This document shows positions 22,195 through 28,517 of a DNA stretch of 36,941 nt, piece by piece (the stretch's first letter is position 1; each line of letters opens with the position of its first letter). Source of the stretch: a virus. The notes below the pieces were generated by a model. It was not told where the DNA came from, made no database searches, and worked only from the letters and a program-made list of their open reading frames with translations. The position numbers and the translations under genes were made by a program. The stretch is taken from positions 1 to 36,941 of the IMG/VR virus record IMGVR_UViG_3300042987_003276, one strand, 5' to 3'.

Positions 22195-22282
22195 TCAGGG
22201 TGCAACAAGGAACGTTGCATTAAACAAAGAGTCCCCTAGGCCGCATCGTAGATTATCGTAGGCGGATACTCTTGCCCTGCTC

Positions 22283-22354
22283 CGAGATGTAGCGCAGCGG
22301 TAGCGCATCTGCTTTGGGAGCAGAGGGTCACAGGTTCAATCCCTGTCATCTCGA
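22283..22354 (+). tRNA. tRNA-Pro (anticodon TGG)
   Basis: A complete cloverleaf: acceptor CGAGATG/CATCTCG (7 bp), D-stem GCGC/GCGC, anticodon stem TCTGC/GCAGA with loop TTTGGGA (anticodon TGG at 22315-22317), T-stem ACAGG/CCTGT with loop TTCAATC, and discriminator A. The 3' CCA is not encoded. It would read CCN proline codons, chiefly CCA and CCG, supplementing the host. Confidence 0.95.
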
Positions 22355-22407
22355 TATAACAAACATCAATAAAAGCGTTATATTAATTACACGAATAAAT
22401 TTTATAA

Positions 22408-22662
22408 ATGCCCTGGAGCCAATCCAAGGAACGCATCAACAAGAACCGACAAAAGCTTCTGGAGTACAAGAAGACTCTGCAATGCGAGAAGTGTGGTTTG
22501 AATGATCATCGTGTCCTTGAGTTCCACCACATTGGAGACAAGGACAATAACATCTCCAGCATGGTGAACCATGGCTACGCCTGGAAACGCGTAGAAGAAG
22601 AGATTAGCAAGTGTATACTATTATGTTGCAACTGTCACCGTCTTACCCATTACGTAGAGTAG
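22408..22662 (+). CDS. Small HNH endonuclease (84 aa)
   Basis: ATG 22408, 54 bp after the tRNA. Short zinc-ribbon HNH protein: C-x-x-C in LQCEKCG, EFHHIGDKDNNISSMV, then ILLCCNCHRLTHY with the second Cys pair and the last His. This is the compact HNH architecture of freestanding homing nucleases, often found next to tRNA genes and intergenic sites. It overlaps the Dps-like gene tail to tail by 20 nt. Confidence 0.88.
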   Translation: MPWSQSKERINKNRQKLLEYKKTLQCEKCGLNDHRVLEFHHIGDKDNNISSMVNHGYAWKRVEEEISKCILLCCNCHRLTHYVE

Positions 22663-23185
22663 CTTTACAGAACCAAGCAGCTTTAAAAGCTTGGCCGCAA
22701 AGCTCTGCCATATAATTTTGCACGTCAATAGCACCTACCTTGGCCGCAATAGGCTCAAGTTTTTTAGCTTTCATGCCAAGCTCTTCAAGATTTTTGTAGT
22801 ACGTAGCAAGTTGATCAGTACCTTTATAGCTAGTAACATGCTGAATACCTGGGCCAGCATCTGCCAGCCCCCTGGCGCACATCGGCATTAAATAATCTAA
22901 AGAACGAATAAACTCACCTAACGTATCAAACTGTTCTAGATGAGCTTCATATTGTTCTTTAAGAAAAGCATGCACGCCAAGAAAGTTTGATCCCTCAAAA
23001 TTTAAATGGACCAAGTGCGCTTGTGTTTGAAGTTCCTTGAGGTAGGAGCAGAGGGAAATACATTGCTGGATAAAGGCCCCAACATCACCATTCTTTGATT
23101 TACCAGGCGCCTTGGGCTTTGCTTGCGGCTCTGGAGTCACCCCCATCTGGGGTGGTTGTTGCGTTTGAGGACCAGGAGTATACAT
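22643..23185 (-). CDS. Dps/ferritin-like protein with complete ferroxidase ligands
   Basis: This is a 180-residue protein. Residues 1-33 form a Pro/Gln/Lys-rich tail (PGPQTQQPPQMGVTPEPQ). Residues 35-175 form a four-helix bundle like Dps. The segment HLNFEGSNFLGVH parallels the Dps H-W-N-x-R-G-x-N-F-x-x-x-H signature. The four metal-ligand positions H60, H72, D87 and E91 have exactly the 12, 27 and 31 residue spacings of Dps. The C-terminal helix (AFKAAWFCKATL) also fits. Dps proteins oxidise and store iron and protect DNA from peroxide; the basic N-terminal tail could bind DNA. Replacement of the Trp after H60 by Leu is unusual. A phage origin for Dps is rare. Confidence 0.78.
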   Translation of the reverse strand: MYTPGPQTQQPPQMGVTPEPQAKPKAPGKSKNGDVGAFIQQCISLCSYLKELQTQAHLVHLNFEGSNFLGVHAFLKEQYEAHLEQFDTLGEFIRSLDYLMPMCARGLADAGPGIQHVTSYKGTDQLATYYKNLEELGMKAKKLEPIAAKVGAIDVQNYMAELCGQAFKAAWFCKATLRNG

Positions 23186-23218
23186 GGTGTTTTCTCAATA
23201 GTTCTAGTTTATCAGCGG

Positions 23219-23776
23219 CTAATGCGGAAAGTTTAAACGTGCTTTGTCTCCACGTAACTCAAATGCTTTTGCATCATACATCAAAGCAGCAGTAACTTCA
23301 TCGTCAAAATAACCAAGATGAATTGATTTACCTTGATGTCTTATTTCAACTCGCCATTTTTGTGTGGAAGTAAACCAACTAACTCCTTTGTATTTGCTTG
23401 TTGTTGGTTTACCATTTACCAACAATCTTTTTTTTGCGTTACCTAAGTTATCGCTTTGAGTACCTCCCCTTAAATCAAGCGGGTTTTCAACTCCTTGTGC
23501 GTGATCAACAATTAACTCACCGGGATCTGTACCTGTTTGAAGAAAATAAACAATACGATGTGCTTGAAATTTTTTATATGTTCCATTTATGCGGATACCA
23601 ATTTGCCAATAACCGTTGTGATTACAAGAACCTGCAACAGCACCTGCTTTGGCAGAGCCACGTAAGTTTACTTTATACCGCAATCCACTGGGGGATTCTG
23701 TACAAATGTAGAAGCGTCCTTCAATCAAAGTACGATGGGCTTTTAGGGAAAGCCTGTTTTTTAAGAGGATGGACAC
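23219..23776 (-). CDS. HNH endonuclease with AP2 DNA-binding domain
   Basis: This is a 185-residue protein. The HNH part is FQAHRIVYFLQTGTDPGELI with VDHAQGVENPLDLRGG and SDNLGNA. A complete AP2 domain follows: SKYKGVSWFTSTQKWRVEIR, then GKSIHLGYFDDEVTAALMYD, then DKARLNFP. HNH-AP2 proteins are homing endonucleases in phages and cyanobacteria; the AP2 part sets sequence specificity. It sits between the Dps-like gene and the structural gene, with its own gaps on both sides. Confidence 0.92.
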   Translation of the reverse strand: MSILLKNRLSLKAHRTLIEGRFYICTESPSGLRYKVNLRGSAKAGAVAGSCNHNGYWQIGIRINGTYKKFQAHRIVYFLQTGTDPGELIVDHAQGVENPLDLRGGTQSDNLGNAKKRLLVNGKPTTSKYKGVSWFTSTQKWRVEIRHQGKSIHLGYFDDEVTAALMYDAKAFELRGDKARLNFPH

Positions 23777-23820
23777 AAAACAAGCGGTAACGCGCCTGTA
23801 AATTATAGCGTATTAACGAC

Positions 23821-25140
23821 TCATCTTGAAATTTCTTCCCAGTCTAAAGAAGCCAGCACATCGGATCCAGCCTGGGCACTGCTGCACACAAGCGTAAGTT
23901 CTGTTGGCGTACTAGTAAAACTATTACGTTCTAGCTGGAATTTAAACAATGCTTCTTTCAAGATGTCAATCACAGTTGATCCTTGGTTGGAACCTGTGGC
24001 AAAACCGCCAGCTAGCACCCGCCCTGTTCCTTGGGTATAAGACGTGCCAGTAATGTTGTATTCAACCGAAGAATCAGAACTTACTTCAGACCATGTTCCA
24101 CCACTGGTTGCACCACCAACAATAACTTTCCAGTTGTAGTTGGAGTTATTGGTAATGCCCATTAAAGAAATAGCGGTCAAGATAACAACCGCATCAAGAC
24201 GAGTTGATTTAAGACGAATTGCAACAACCGGATAATCCGTTGAGGTATTTGTTAAATCACGCGGAGAGGCAATCGGTGTACCAATAGAGGACTGTGCACC
24301 ACGTAATTCGTAGCCACCTTCTGATAGCACTGTTGTACATACTTGTTTCAGTGTGCTGCTGCTTGCAGTCGTACCAAGGTTTGTGATTTCATAACGCACC
24401 GGCAAAGACGCCGTTGTCATATAGGTTGAAGCAATAAGATTTGCATGGTGAAATGAATGGCAATGGACTAGTTGCCCATTGATTACAAAACCAGTACGCA
24501 CGGTACCAAGCCCCAACCATTCCACATCAATCCAATGGATCTGAGCTTTGGTGATGTCAAGCGTAAAACCAGAAGGGCCATTGCCATCTAGCTGGTCTAC
24601 ATTCCACTGGGTCTGAGGAACTCGTGTTTCAGCAACAACGCCTGACACGGAGTTCCTTTCAACAAAAGAAGGAGCACTAACCCCACTAACTTCAATGTAG
24701 ATGCCATTATCCGTGCCATAGTAACCAACCCGTTGTCTCAGGTTTGCTTTACCAGAAGCCATGACAAATGTATTCATAACCTGCAGGGATTTCCCTGGTT
24801 GGTATGAGCACACTTTGGTGGTTTCTCTAAGAACTTCCGCGCCGGACGCGGTGGTTACATTTAGGTTGACAAGACCTTCTCCACTACTAAATGTGTAGGT
24901 ACCACCTGTTCCTGTGGAAGTAGCCCACAATCCATTATCGCGATAACGATGACTGGAATCAAAAAGCGTCAGCGGACTTGACGTCCGCAGCCGCCCAAAC
25001 GCATCACCTGCCGTAGTTGCCGGTTGTATATAAACAGTATTACCACTTGCAGTAGTTACCTCAAGGGGTTGACCACTGCAAGTTTGTACCTTTACAACTT
25101 CATATAAAAGAGGTTCGCCTGCTTCTCTATAGATTGGCAT
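23821..25140 (-). CDS. Conserved virion structural protein (439 aa)
   Basis: This is a beta-rich protein with a well-marked core (DAFGRLRTSSPLTLFDSSHR; SYQPGKSLQVMNTFVMASGK; NLRQRVGYYGTDNGIYIEVS; GFVINGQLVHCHSFHHANLI; TLKQVCTTVLSEGGYELRG). I recall this block from structural proteins of many large phages and algal viruses. It probably builds part of the tail, neck or capsid surface. It starts 14 nt inside the zinc-ribbon gene upstream. It is separated from the plus-strand fibre cluster by the RNA and HNH region, and lies at the end of the long minus-strand early-type block. Confidence 0.8.
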   Translation of the reverse strand: MPIYREAGEPLLYEVVKVQTCSGQPLEVTTASGNTVYIQPATTAGDAFGRLRTSSPLTLFDSSHRYRDNGLWATSTGTGGTYTFSSGEGLVNLNVTTASGAEVLRETTKVCSYQPGKSLQVMNTFVMASGKANLRQRVGYYGTDNGIYIEVSGVSAPSFVERNSVSGVVAETRVPQTQWNVDQLDGNGPSGFTLDITKAQIHWIDVEWLGLGTVRTGFVINGQLVHCHSFHHANLIASTYMTTASLPVRYEITNLGTTASSSTLKQVCTTVLSEGGYELRGAQSSIGTPIASPRDLTNTSTDYPVVAIRLKSTRLDAVVILTAISLMGITNNSNYNWKVIVGGATSGGTWSEVSSDSSVEYNITGTSYTQGTGRVLAGGFATGSNQGSTVIDILKEALFKFQLERNSFTSTPTELTLVCSSAQAGSDVLASLDWEEISR

Positions 25141-25381
25141 CGGACTTAGGCTTACGTCTCTTTATTATCGCAGCCCTCCACTCACCAGCTAGATGCCCAT
25201 AGTCCCTGGGCTCCGTGACGGGGATGTTTTCTGCACCACAGACACCACATGTACCGTTGTGATAAGTGGCATAGTGATGTGGCGGTCCAATGTAGGAACC
25301 CTTTTTGTACCAGGTGCCATAGTCTTGGCCACAGGTATCACAGACCCAAGTTGGGTAGTCGGGATCTTTAAGGCGCGACAT
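25127..25381 (-). CDS. Small zinc-ribbon protein (84 aa)
   Basis: ATG 25381 (MSRLKDPDYPTWVCDTCGQD) is taken as start because it overlaps the stop of the upstream gene by 14 nt; a longer frame would cover most of that gene. Two C-x-x-C pairs (CDTCG and CGVCG) about 30 residues apart, with PPHHYATYH between, form a clear zinc ribbon. A conserved EPRDYGHL and a basic tail follow. I associate this family with cyanophages; role unknown, possibly nucleic-acid binding. Confidence 0.75.
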   Translation of the reverse strand: MSRLKDPDYPTWVCDTCGQDYGTWYKKGSYIGPPHHYATYHNGTCGVCGAENIPVTEPRDYGHLAGEWRAAIIKRRKPKSDANL

Positions 25382-25712
25382 TGTTATGACGTAGCATGTC
25401 AACAAGTTGCTTGGCTTTGTTGTATTCTTTTTCTGCGCAATCCATGTTGTCCATGGCAGCGGCATAGAAAGCTTTGTAGAGTTCTTTGCCGGATAACTCA
25501 TTGGCAAATTCAGCAAGAGTATCGGCAAAATACTCTTTGGCTTTTTCAAATGACATAGTTGTGCAGTAGTCAGTCAATAGATTGTTGCTGGCATCCAGAG
25601 TACCAGAATCTTGGGTGACAAGTGGTGCGTTAATTTCAGGAACAACACGATGTTTGCGATACCACTCTTGCCATTTAGCAATGGCCTCGACAGGTTCGTT
25701 GGCTGTAGTCAT
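25368..25712 (-). CDS. Hypothetical helical protein (114 aa)
   Basis: ATG 25712 to stop 25368. It begins MTTANEPVEAIAKWQEWYRK and is helical and acidic throughout, with a C-terminal coiled region (DCAEKEYNKAKQLVDMLRHN). It is upstream of and overlapping the zinc-ribbon gene. A hairpin with a short T run (25720-25748) precedes its start. No family recognised. Confidence 0.7.
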   Translation of the reverse strand: MTTANEPVEAIAKWQEWYRKHRVVPEINAPLVTQDSGTLDASNNLLTDYCTTMSFEKAKEYFADTLAEFANELSGKELYKAFYAAAMDNMDCAEKEYNKAKQLVDMLRHNNVAP

Positions 25713-25716
25713 AACT

Positions 25717-25748
25717 AAAAGGGACGCACCACTATCGTGGCACGCCCT
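25717..25748 (-). terminator. Hairpin with short T run between two minus-strand genes
   Basis: On the minus strand AGGG-CG and CCAC arms pair with GTGG and CG-CCCT arms around a GATA loop, followed by TTTT. It lies between the stop at 25776 and the next ATG at 25712, so it would partly stop read-through from the upstream genes. Confidence 0.5.
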
Positions 25749-25775
25749 AACAAATGTGTCAGTTCAGTGTAAACC

Positions 25776-26054
25776 TTAAGAAATAGGTTCAAGCAAACCT
25801 TCTTCATAGAGACGGATTGCTTCGAGCATTTCAAAGTACCGTTCCCGCATGATAGGGCCTGCTTCACGGATGCAAAAGTCTTGCCATAGCCCAGTGTAAA
25901 GACCGCTGGTACGACCTGAACACTTGTACATGTGTTCCATAAAGTCGGCTTTCTTTTGCTCAGTAATTACATTCCAACTTTGCAGTTGTTCTTTGAGCCA
26001 AGGCGTATCAAATGCACCGGCTGTATTGAGCCTGGTGGCAAGGTCGTCAGTCAT
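25776..26054 (-). CDS. Hypothetical protein (92 aa)
   Basis: Start ATG 26054 (MTDDLATRLNTAGAFDTPWL) overlaps the upstream stop by 8 nt; the frame extends eleven codons further but without need. The protein is helical, with conserved-looking aromatic residues (GLYTGLWQDFCIREAGPIMR). No domain recognised. It is part of a chain of small minus-strand genes. Confidence 0.7.
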   Translation of the reverse strand: MTDDLATRLNTAGAFDTPWLKEQLQSWNVITEQKKADFMEHMYKCSGRTSGLYTGLWQDFCIREAGPIMRERYFEMLEAIRLYEEGLLEPIS

Positions 26055-26241
26055 TGAATTGGATGGCAGTACAGCTTGTGTAGACACCGGTCACGTTAGG
26101 CAACTCAAATAATAGATCATCCAGCTCGTCTTGGAGGGCCTCTGTAATTTCATCTGCGGTTTTACCGCCGAAAGAGTTGTACTCCAACTCAAGGTCAACC
26201 GCAAAAGACACGGTGAGCTTTGGTACGTAGACGGGTTCCAT
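26047..26241 (-). CDS. Small conserved hypothetical protein (64 aa)
   Basis: ATG 26241 to stop 26047. The sequence (VSFAVDLELEYNSFGGKTAD, then a Leu/Asp-rich helix and VTGVYTSCTAIQFND) has the look of a compact alpha/beta fold with a ferredoxin-like order. I recall near-identical small proteins in cyanophage early regions. Function unknown. Confidence 0.7.
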   Translation of the reverse strand: MEPVYVPKLTVSFAVDLELEYNSFGGKTADEITEALQDELDDLLFELPNVTGVYTSCTAIQFND

Positions 26242-26259
26242 TCCTTGTCGTAAGGGTGC

Positions 26260-26278
26260 AATTACTGTAGCAGTAATT
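26260..26278. other. Perfect hairpin at a gene end
   Basis: AATTACTG (26260-26267), loop TAG, CAGTAATT (26271-26278). It overlaps the stop codon of the gene ending at 26277 and has no T run, so RNA stabilisation or processing is more likely than termination. Confidence 0.5.
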
Positions 26279-26540
26279 AGCTGCCTAACAAACGCTCAAG
26301 GGAATGGGCCTGATGCTCTTGGTAATACCCAAGACGTTTTTGAATCAAGTTGTAGTAATTGATGGCAGCATCTACCATCTCTTCTGCATCCATTGATGCA
26401 GCAAGGTTTTCATTAGAAAGCATGGCTGCCGTCAAAATGACAACACCATGCTCCATTTTAGAACCAATGGTTGCTGATAAAGGAGTCCCATCTTGGGTAA
26501 ACCCAGCAATTAATTTGTTTAAAACGGGATCACCGCCCAT
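26277..26540 (-). CDS. Hypothetical protein (87 aa)
   Basis: ATG 26540 (MGGDPVLNKLIAGFTQDGTP), preceded by AGGAG at a usable distance on the minus strand. A helical C-terminal half (AEEMVDAAINYYNLIQKRLG) ends in EHQAHSLERLLGS. No domain recognised. The stop codon lies inside a short perfect hairpin. Confidence 0.7.
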   Translation of the reverse strand: MGGDPVLNKLIAGFTQDGTPLSATIGSKMEHGVVILTAAMLSNENLAASMDAEEMVDAAINYYNLIQKRLGYYQEHQAHSLERLLGS

Positions 26541-26574
26541 GGAACTCCTACTGCTTTACTTATTGTATTGCAGT

Positions 26575-26799
26575 TTATTTACCAGCTTTCTCCCGTTGCG
26601 TCCAATACCAATAGGCATTAGCTGCATTTTGGTGAAACCGTTTACCAACTAGAAGCTTGAGCTTTTTTTGCTCAAGGTCTTCATACTCACTCATGTGGTA
26701 GTCTAACACCTTGCCCTCTTCCATAAGCATTTCCATTTGCAGACCATTCATCTCCAGTTGGAGATCAAAGTCTTTAATCGCATGATCATGACAGCTCAT
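26575..26799 (-). CDS. Small coiled-coil hypothetical protein (74 aa)
   Basis: ATG 26799 (MSCHDHAIKDFDLQLEMNGL) starts just after the stop of the Gp157-like gene; longer frames would be buried in that gene. The body is one long charged helix with heptad-like Leu/Met spacing (QMEMLMEEGKVLDYHMSEYE, then DLEQKKLKLLVGK) and a Trp/Tyr-rich end. Possibly a partner of the upstream protein. Function unknown. Confidence 0.65.
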   Translation of the reverse strand: MSCHDHAIKDFDLQLEMNGLQMEMLMEEGKVLDYHMSEYEDLEQKKLKLLVGKRFHQNAANAYWYWTQREKAGK

Positions 26800-26821
26800 C
26801 TTGATACGAGCGTCTTCACCA

Positions 26822-27535
26822 TCAGTCGGCGCTGGAATCTTCTGGTAGAAACTCTCCTGGATACTCGGATGATACCAAGTCCAGTCGTGGTTCTGAGAAG
26901 ATTCGTTTGGAACGGACGGAGTATTCTTGTTGGACTTTGACTCCGCTTGGGAGTTGTTGACCTTCTTGATAGGCGCTGCGTATGGCATCAAGGTTAGGGA
27001 GGACTTTAGTGGTTGTTTTGGGTTCAATCCTTTCGTTAAGGATTTCTCCTGACATTGAACGTAACACAACTCGTTTAGTTGTGGTGACTTCTTCTGTAAC
27101 GCAATAAAGTTCTCTTTCTTTAGAGTGCCAAAACTCCGGGTCCGATGAGACCTCGACTGTAAGTTCTTTCTTTTTAACAAGGGTGAACTGGTAATTGCGA
27201 CCGGTGATTTTGTTCGTGTCCAGTGGTAGGACACGACGCAAATAATTTAGCAAACCTTTGAGCGACCGCAGTTGGGATTCGTGGTGACGCTTGGCTTGCG
27301 TAATGAGATCACCTTCTTTCTTGATGCGTTCAAGGGCATCTTCATGCGCCGCCATGGCGTAATAGATGCGATCAATTTTTTCTGACCGTAAGTCGGCGCA
27401 AGATTCAAGCTCGGCTTTAGCCAGTTCCTGGGACTCAGGAGTGAGAAGAGGCAAAGACTTTTCGAGAGCAGCATAATGCTCGTAAAGTTTGATAACAGAT
27501 AAGTCCTTGAGTTTAGCCTGGGTAATTTGTGACAT
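26822..27535 (-). CDS. Gp157-like protein (host-nuclease inhibitor family)
   Basis: This is a 237-residue protein. Residues 1-105 form a helical coiled-coil region (ELAKAELESCADLRSEKIDR, then IKKEGDLITQAKRHHESQLR, then LKGLLNYLRRVL), followed by a small beta domain with GRNYQFTLVKKKELTVEV. This is the arrangement of the siphovirus Gp157 family, some members of which are reported to protect phage DNA from host nucleases. The C-terminal 60 residues are extra and low complexity. It lies in the DNA-metabolism half of the window, compatible with a protective role. Confidence 0.7.
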   Translation of the reverse strand: MSQITQAKLKDLSVIKLYEHYAALEKSLPLLTPESQELAKAELESCADLRSEKIDRIYYAMAAHEDALERIKKEGDLITQAKRHHESQLRSLKGLLNYLRRVLPLDTNKITGRNYQFTLVKKKELTVEVSSDPEFWHSKERELYCVTEEVTTTKRVVLRSMSGEILNERIEPKTTTKVLPNLDAIRSAYQEGQQLPSGVKVQQEYSVRSKRIFSEPRLDLVSSEYPGEFLPEDSSAD

Positions 27536-27538
27536 GAC

Positions 27539-27652
27539 TTAGTTGAATTGAGATTGGAATTTGTTAAGTGCATAGGTCATCAGCGCTCCGGCTGCTGCCC
27601 ACAAGATGTCTTTTAACACCGGAAGTACGGCGGCAAACAAGGATTCAAACAT
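27539..27652 (-). CDS. 37-residue membrane protein
   Basis: ATG 27652 to TAA 27539. MFESLFAAVLPVLKDILWAA continues AGALMTYALNKFQSQFN: a single amphipathic/transmembrane helix with short polar ends. One of the three copies of the conserved 24-25 bp promoter element lies 25 nt before this start, which strongly supports the gene. Function unknown; a small holin or membrane modulator is possible. Confidence 0.7.
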   Translation of the reverse strand: MFESLFAAVLPVLKDILWAAAGALMTYALNKFQSQFN

Positions 27653-27677
27653 GACTGAGCTGAGATGGTGTGGTGGT

Positions 27678-27701
27678 CAGTTTTACGTCATGACCAGGAC
27701 G
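27678..27701 (-). promoter_or_regulatory. Conserved promoter-like element, copy 3
   Basis: Plus-strand sequence CAGTTTTACGTCATG followed by ACCAGGACG. It matches 31478-31502 and 32602-32625 in both halves. It ends 25 nt before the ATG of the 37-residue gene and would drive it and the Gp157-like gene. Confidence 0.65.
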
Positions 27702-27726
27702 GCAACTCTGCAGGGTTTGTGCGTGC

Positions 27727-28134
27727 TCAGTCTACCTTGTCATCAAGGGTAGTGGCAATACCCTCAAGGCCTGCCGTAGTGATAGTGACCAAGTTACCAA
27801 TGTAGTCAACAAGGGATTCCACCTTGGCGCTAAGCGATTGAATCTCATCCATCAGCTCTTCCCTACTGGGACTAATACCATAAAGATCAGCGGTAACTTC
27901 TTTCAATACCTCAGGGTTGTTGCTCTTTTGGTAACGACGACAATCATCGTTTGTTGTGTATACAGTTTCCTGGTACATCTCTGAGACAGTTTTGAAGTCA
28001 ATATTACCGACTCCTTCACTGCTCAAGATGTTGCAGGTATCAAGGTAAAGCTTGGCAGCAAACCGCAAGTTTTTATGGAAGAACTCGGTATACTGCTCAG
28101 AACTAAGGCCGTAGGTGTCAATCGACATGATCAT
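27727..28134 (-). CDS. Hypothetical protein (135 aa)
   Basis: Start ATG 28134 or, two codons on, ATG 28128 (MSIDTYGLSSEQYTEFFHKN); both lie within the end of the upstream gene. The protein is helical, with a central DDCRRYQKSNNPEVLKEVTA and a C-terminal coiled-coil (REELMDEIQSLSAKVESLVD). No domain recognised. The promoter element for the next genes lies just downstream. Confidence 0.7.
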   Translation of the reverse strand: MIMSIDTYGLSSEQYTEFFHKNLRFAAKLYLDTCNILSSEGVGNIDFKTVSEMYQETVYTTNDDCRRYQKSNNPEVLKEVTADLYGISPSREELMDEIQSLSAKVESLVDYIGNLVTITTAGLEGIATTLDDKVD

Positions 28135-28336
28135 CAAAAGATTCGGTGTCAGTGTAAGAGGCACAGGCTTCACGCAGTGCAGTGAGAACAAATTCTTCTT
28201 GACCTTCTGGACCTAGAGAAGTCCAGTAGTCAAGGTCAGGATCTTTTTCATCCCACTCAATGTTGATGGACATGGTGCCATCTTCTTCATCAATACATTC
28301 AAGCTTGAGCTTTTCGATCCAGTTCAGATTCAACAT
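28118..28336 (-). CDS. Small acidic hypothetical protein (72 aa)
   Basis: ATG 28336 (MLNLNWIEKLKLECIDEEDG), overlapping the stop region of the upstream gene; a TTG two codons upstream is an alternative. It is strongly acidic (MSINIEWDEKDPDLDYWTSL, SYTDTESFDDHVD), like DNA-mimic or small anti-host proteins in charge only. Function unknown. Confidence 0.65.
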   Translation of the reverse strand: MLNLNWIEKLKLECIDEEDGTMSINIEWDEKDPDLDYWTSLGPEGQEEFVLTALREACASYTDTESFDDHVD

Positions 28337-28517
28337 GACCAATTAATACGTTTTGTGCGTAGTCTTCGTGGTGCATTTTAAGGTCTGCAGCTAGCTTTAC
28401 AAGCTCCCAATGAGTGTCCTCTGGAATCTCAAGATCATAACGTTTGTCGCCCATGATTGTGTCGTTGCGTGGTCGCATAGCTAATTGACGTGCGTATTCA
28501 AGAATGTCGTCAGTCAT
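28299..28517 (-). CDS. Small hypothetical protein (72 aa)
   Basis: ATG 28517 overlaps the TGA of the SWIM-protein gene (ATGA), so the much longer frame to 28604 is not used. MTDDILEYARQLAMRPRNDT is followed by YDLEIPEDTHWELVKLAADL and a helical end. It overlaps the next gene at its 3' end. No family recognised. Confidence 0.7.
   Translation of the reverse strand: MTDDILEYARQLAMRPRNDTIMGDKRYDLEIPEDTHWELVKLAADLKMHHEDYAQNVLIGHVESELDRKAQA

Larger units (their letters stand above)
21753..22282 (+). ncRNA. Large structured non-coding RNA candidate (ROOL/GOLLD-like setting)
   Basis: There is no credible gene in this 530-nt stretch, but many strong complementary arms: CCAGGA/TTCTGG (21874-21889); a compound stem CTCCGGG/CCCGGAG (21893-21937) capped by CCTTTGCT/AGCAAAGG (21907-21929); a 15-bp interrupted helix from 21944-21958 to 22014-22030 enclosing CCGA/TCGG; ACCCCCT/AGGGGGT (22036-22042 with 22113-22119) enclosing a 28-bp palindrome; a tRNA-like element (22123-22194); TGCAAC/GTTGCA (22201-22219); and AAGAGT/ACTCTT (22227-22273). 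Large ornate RNAs of this size beside tRNA genes are known from phages. Membership in a known class is not established. Confidence 0.6.

Noticed and set aside
21753-22282. tmRNA, RNase P RNA or self-splicing group I intron
   Set aside because: No tmRNA-like GGTTCAAATCC end with tag reading frame, no RNase P consensus segments and no group I P7 core that I can see. These remain checks for a covariance search.
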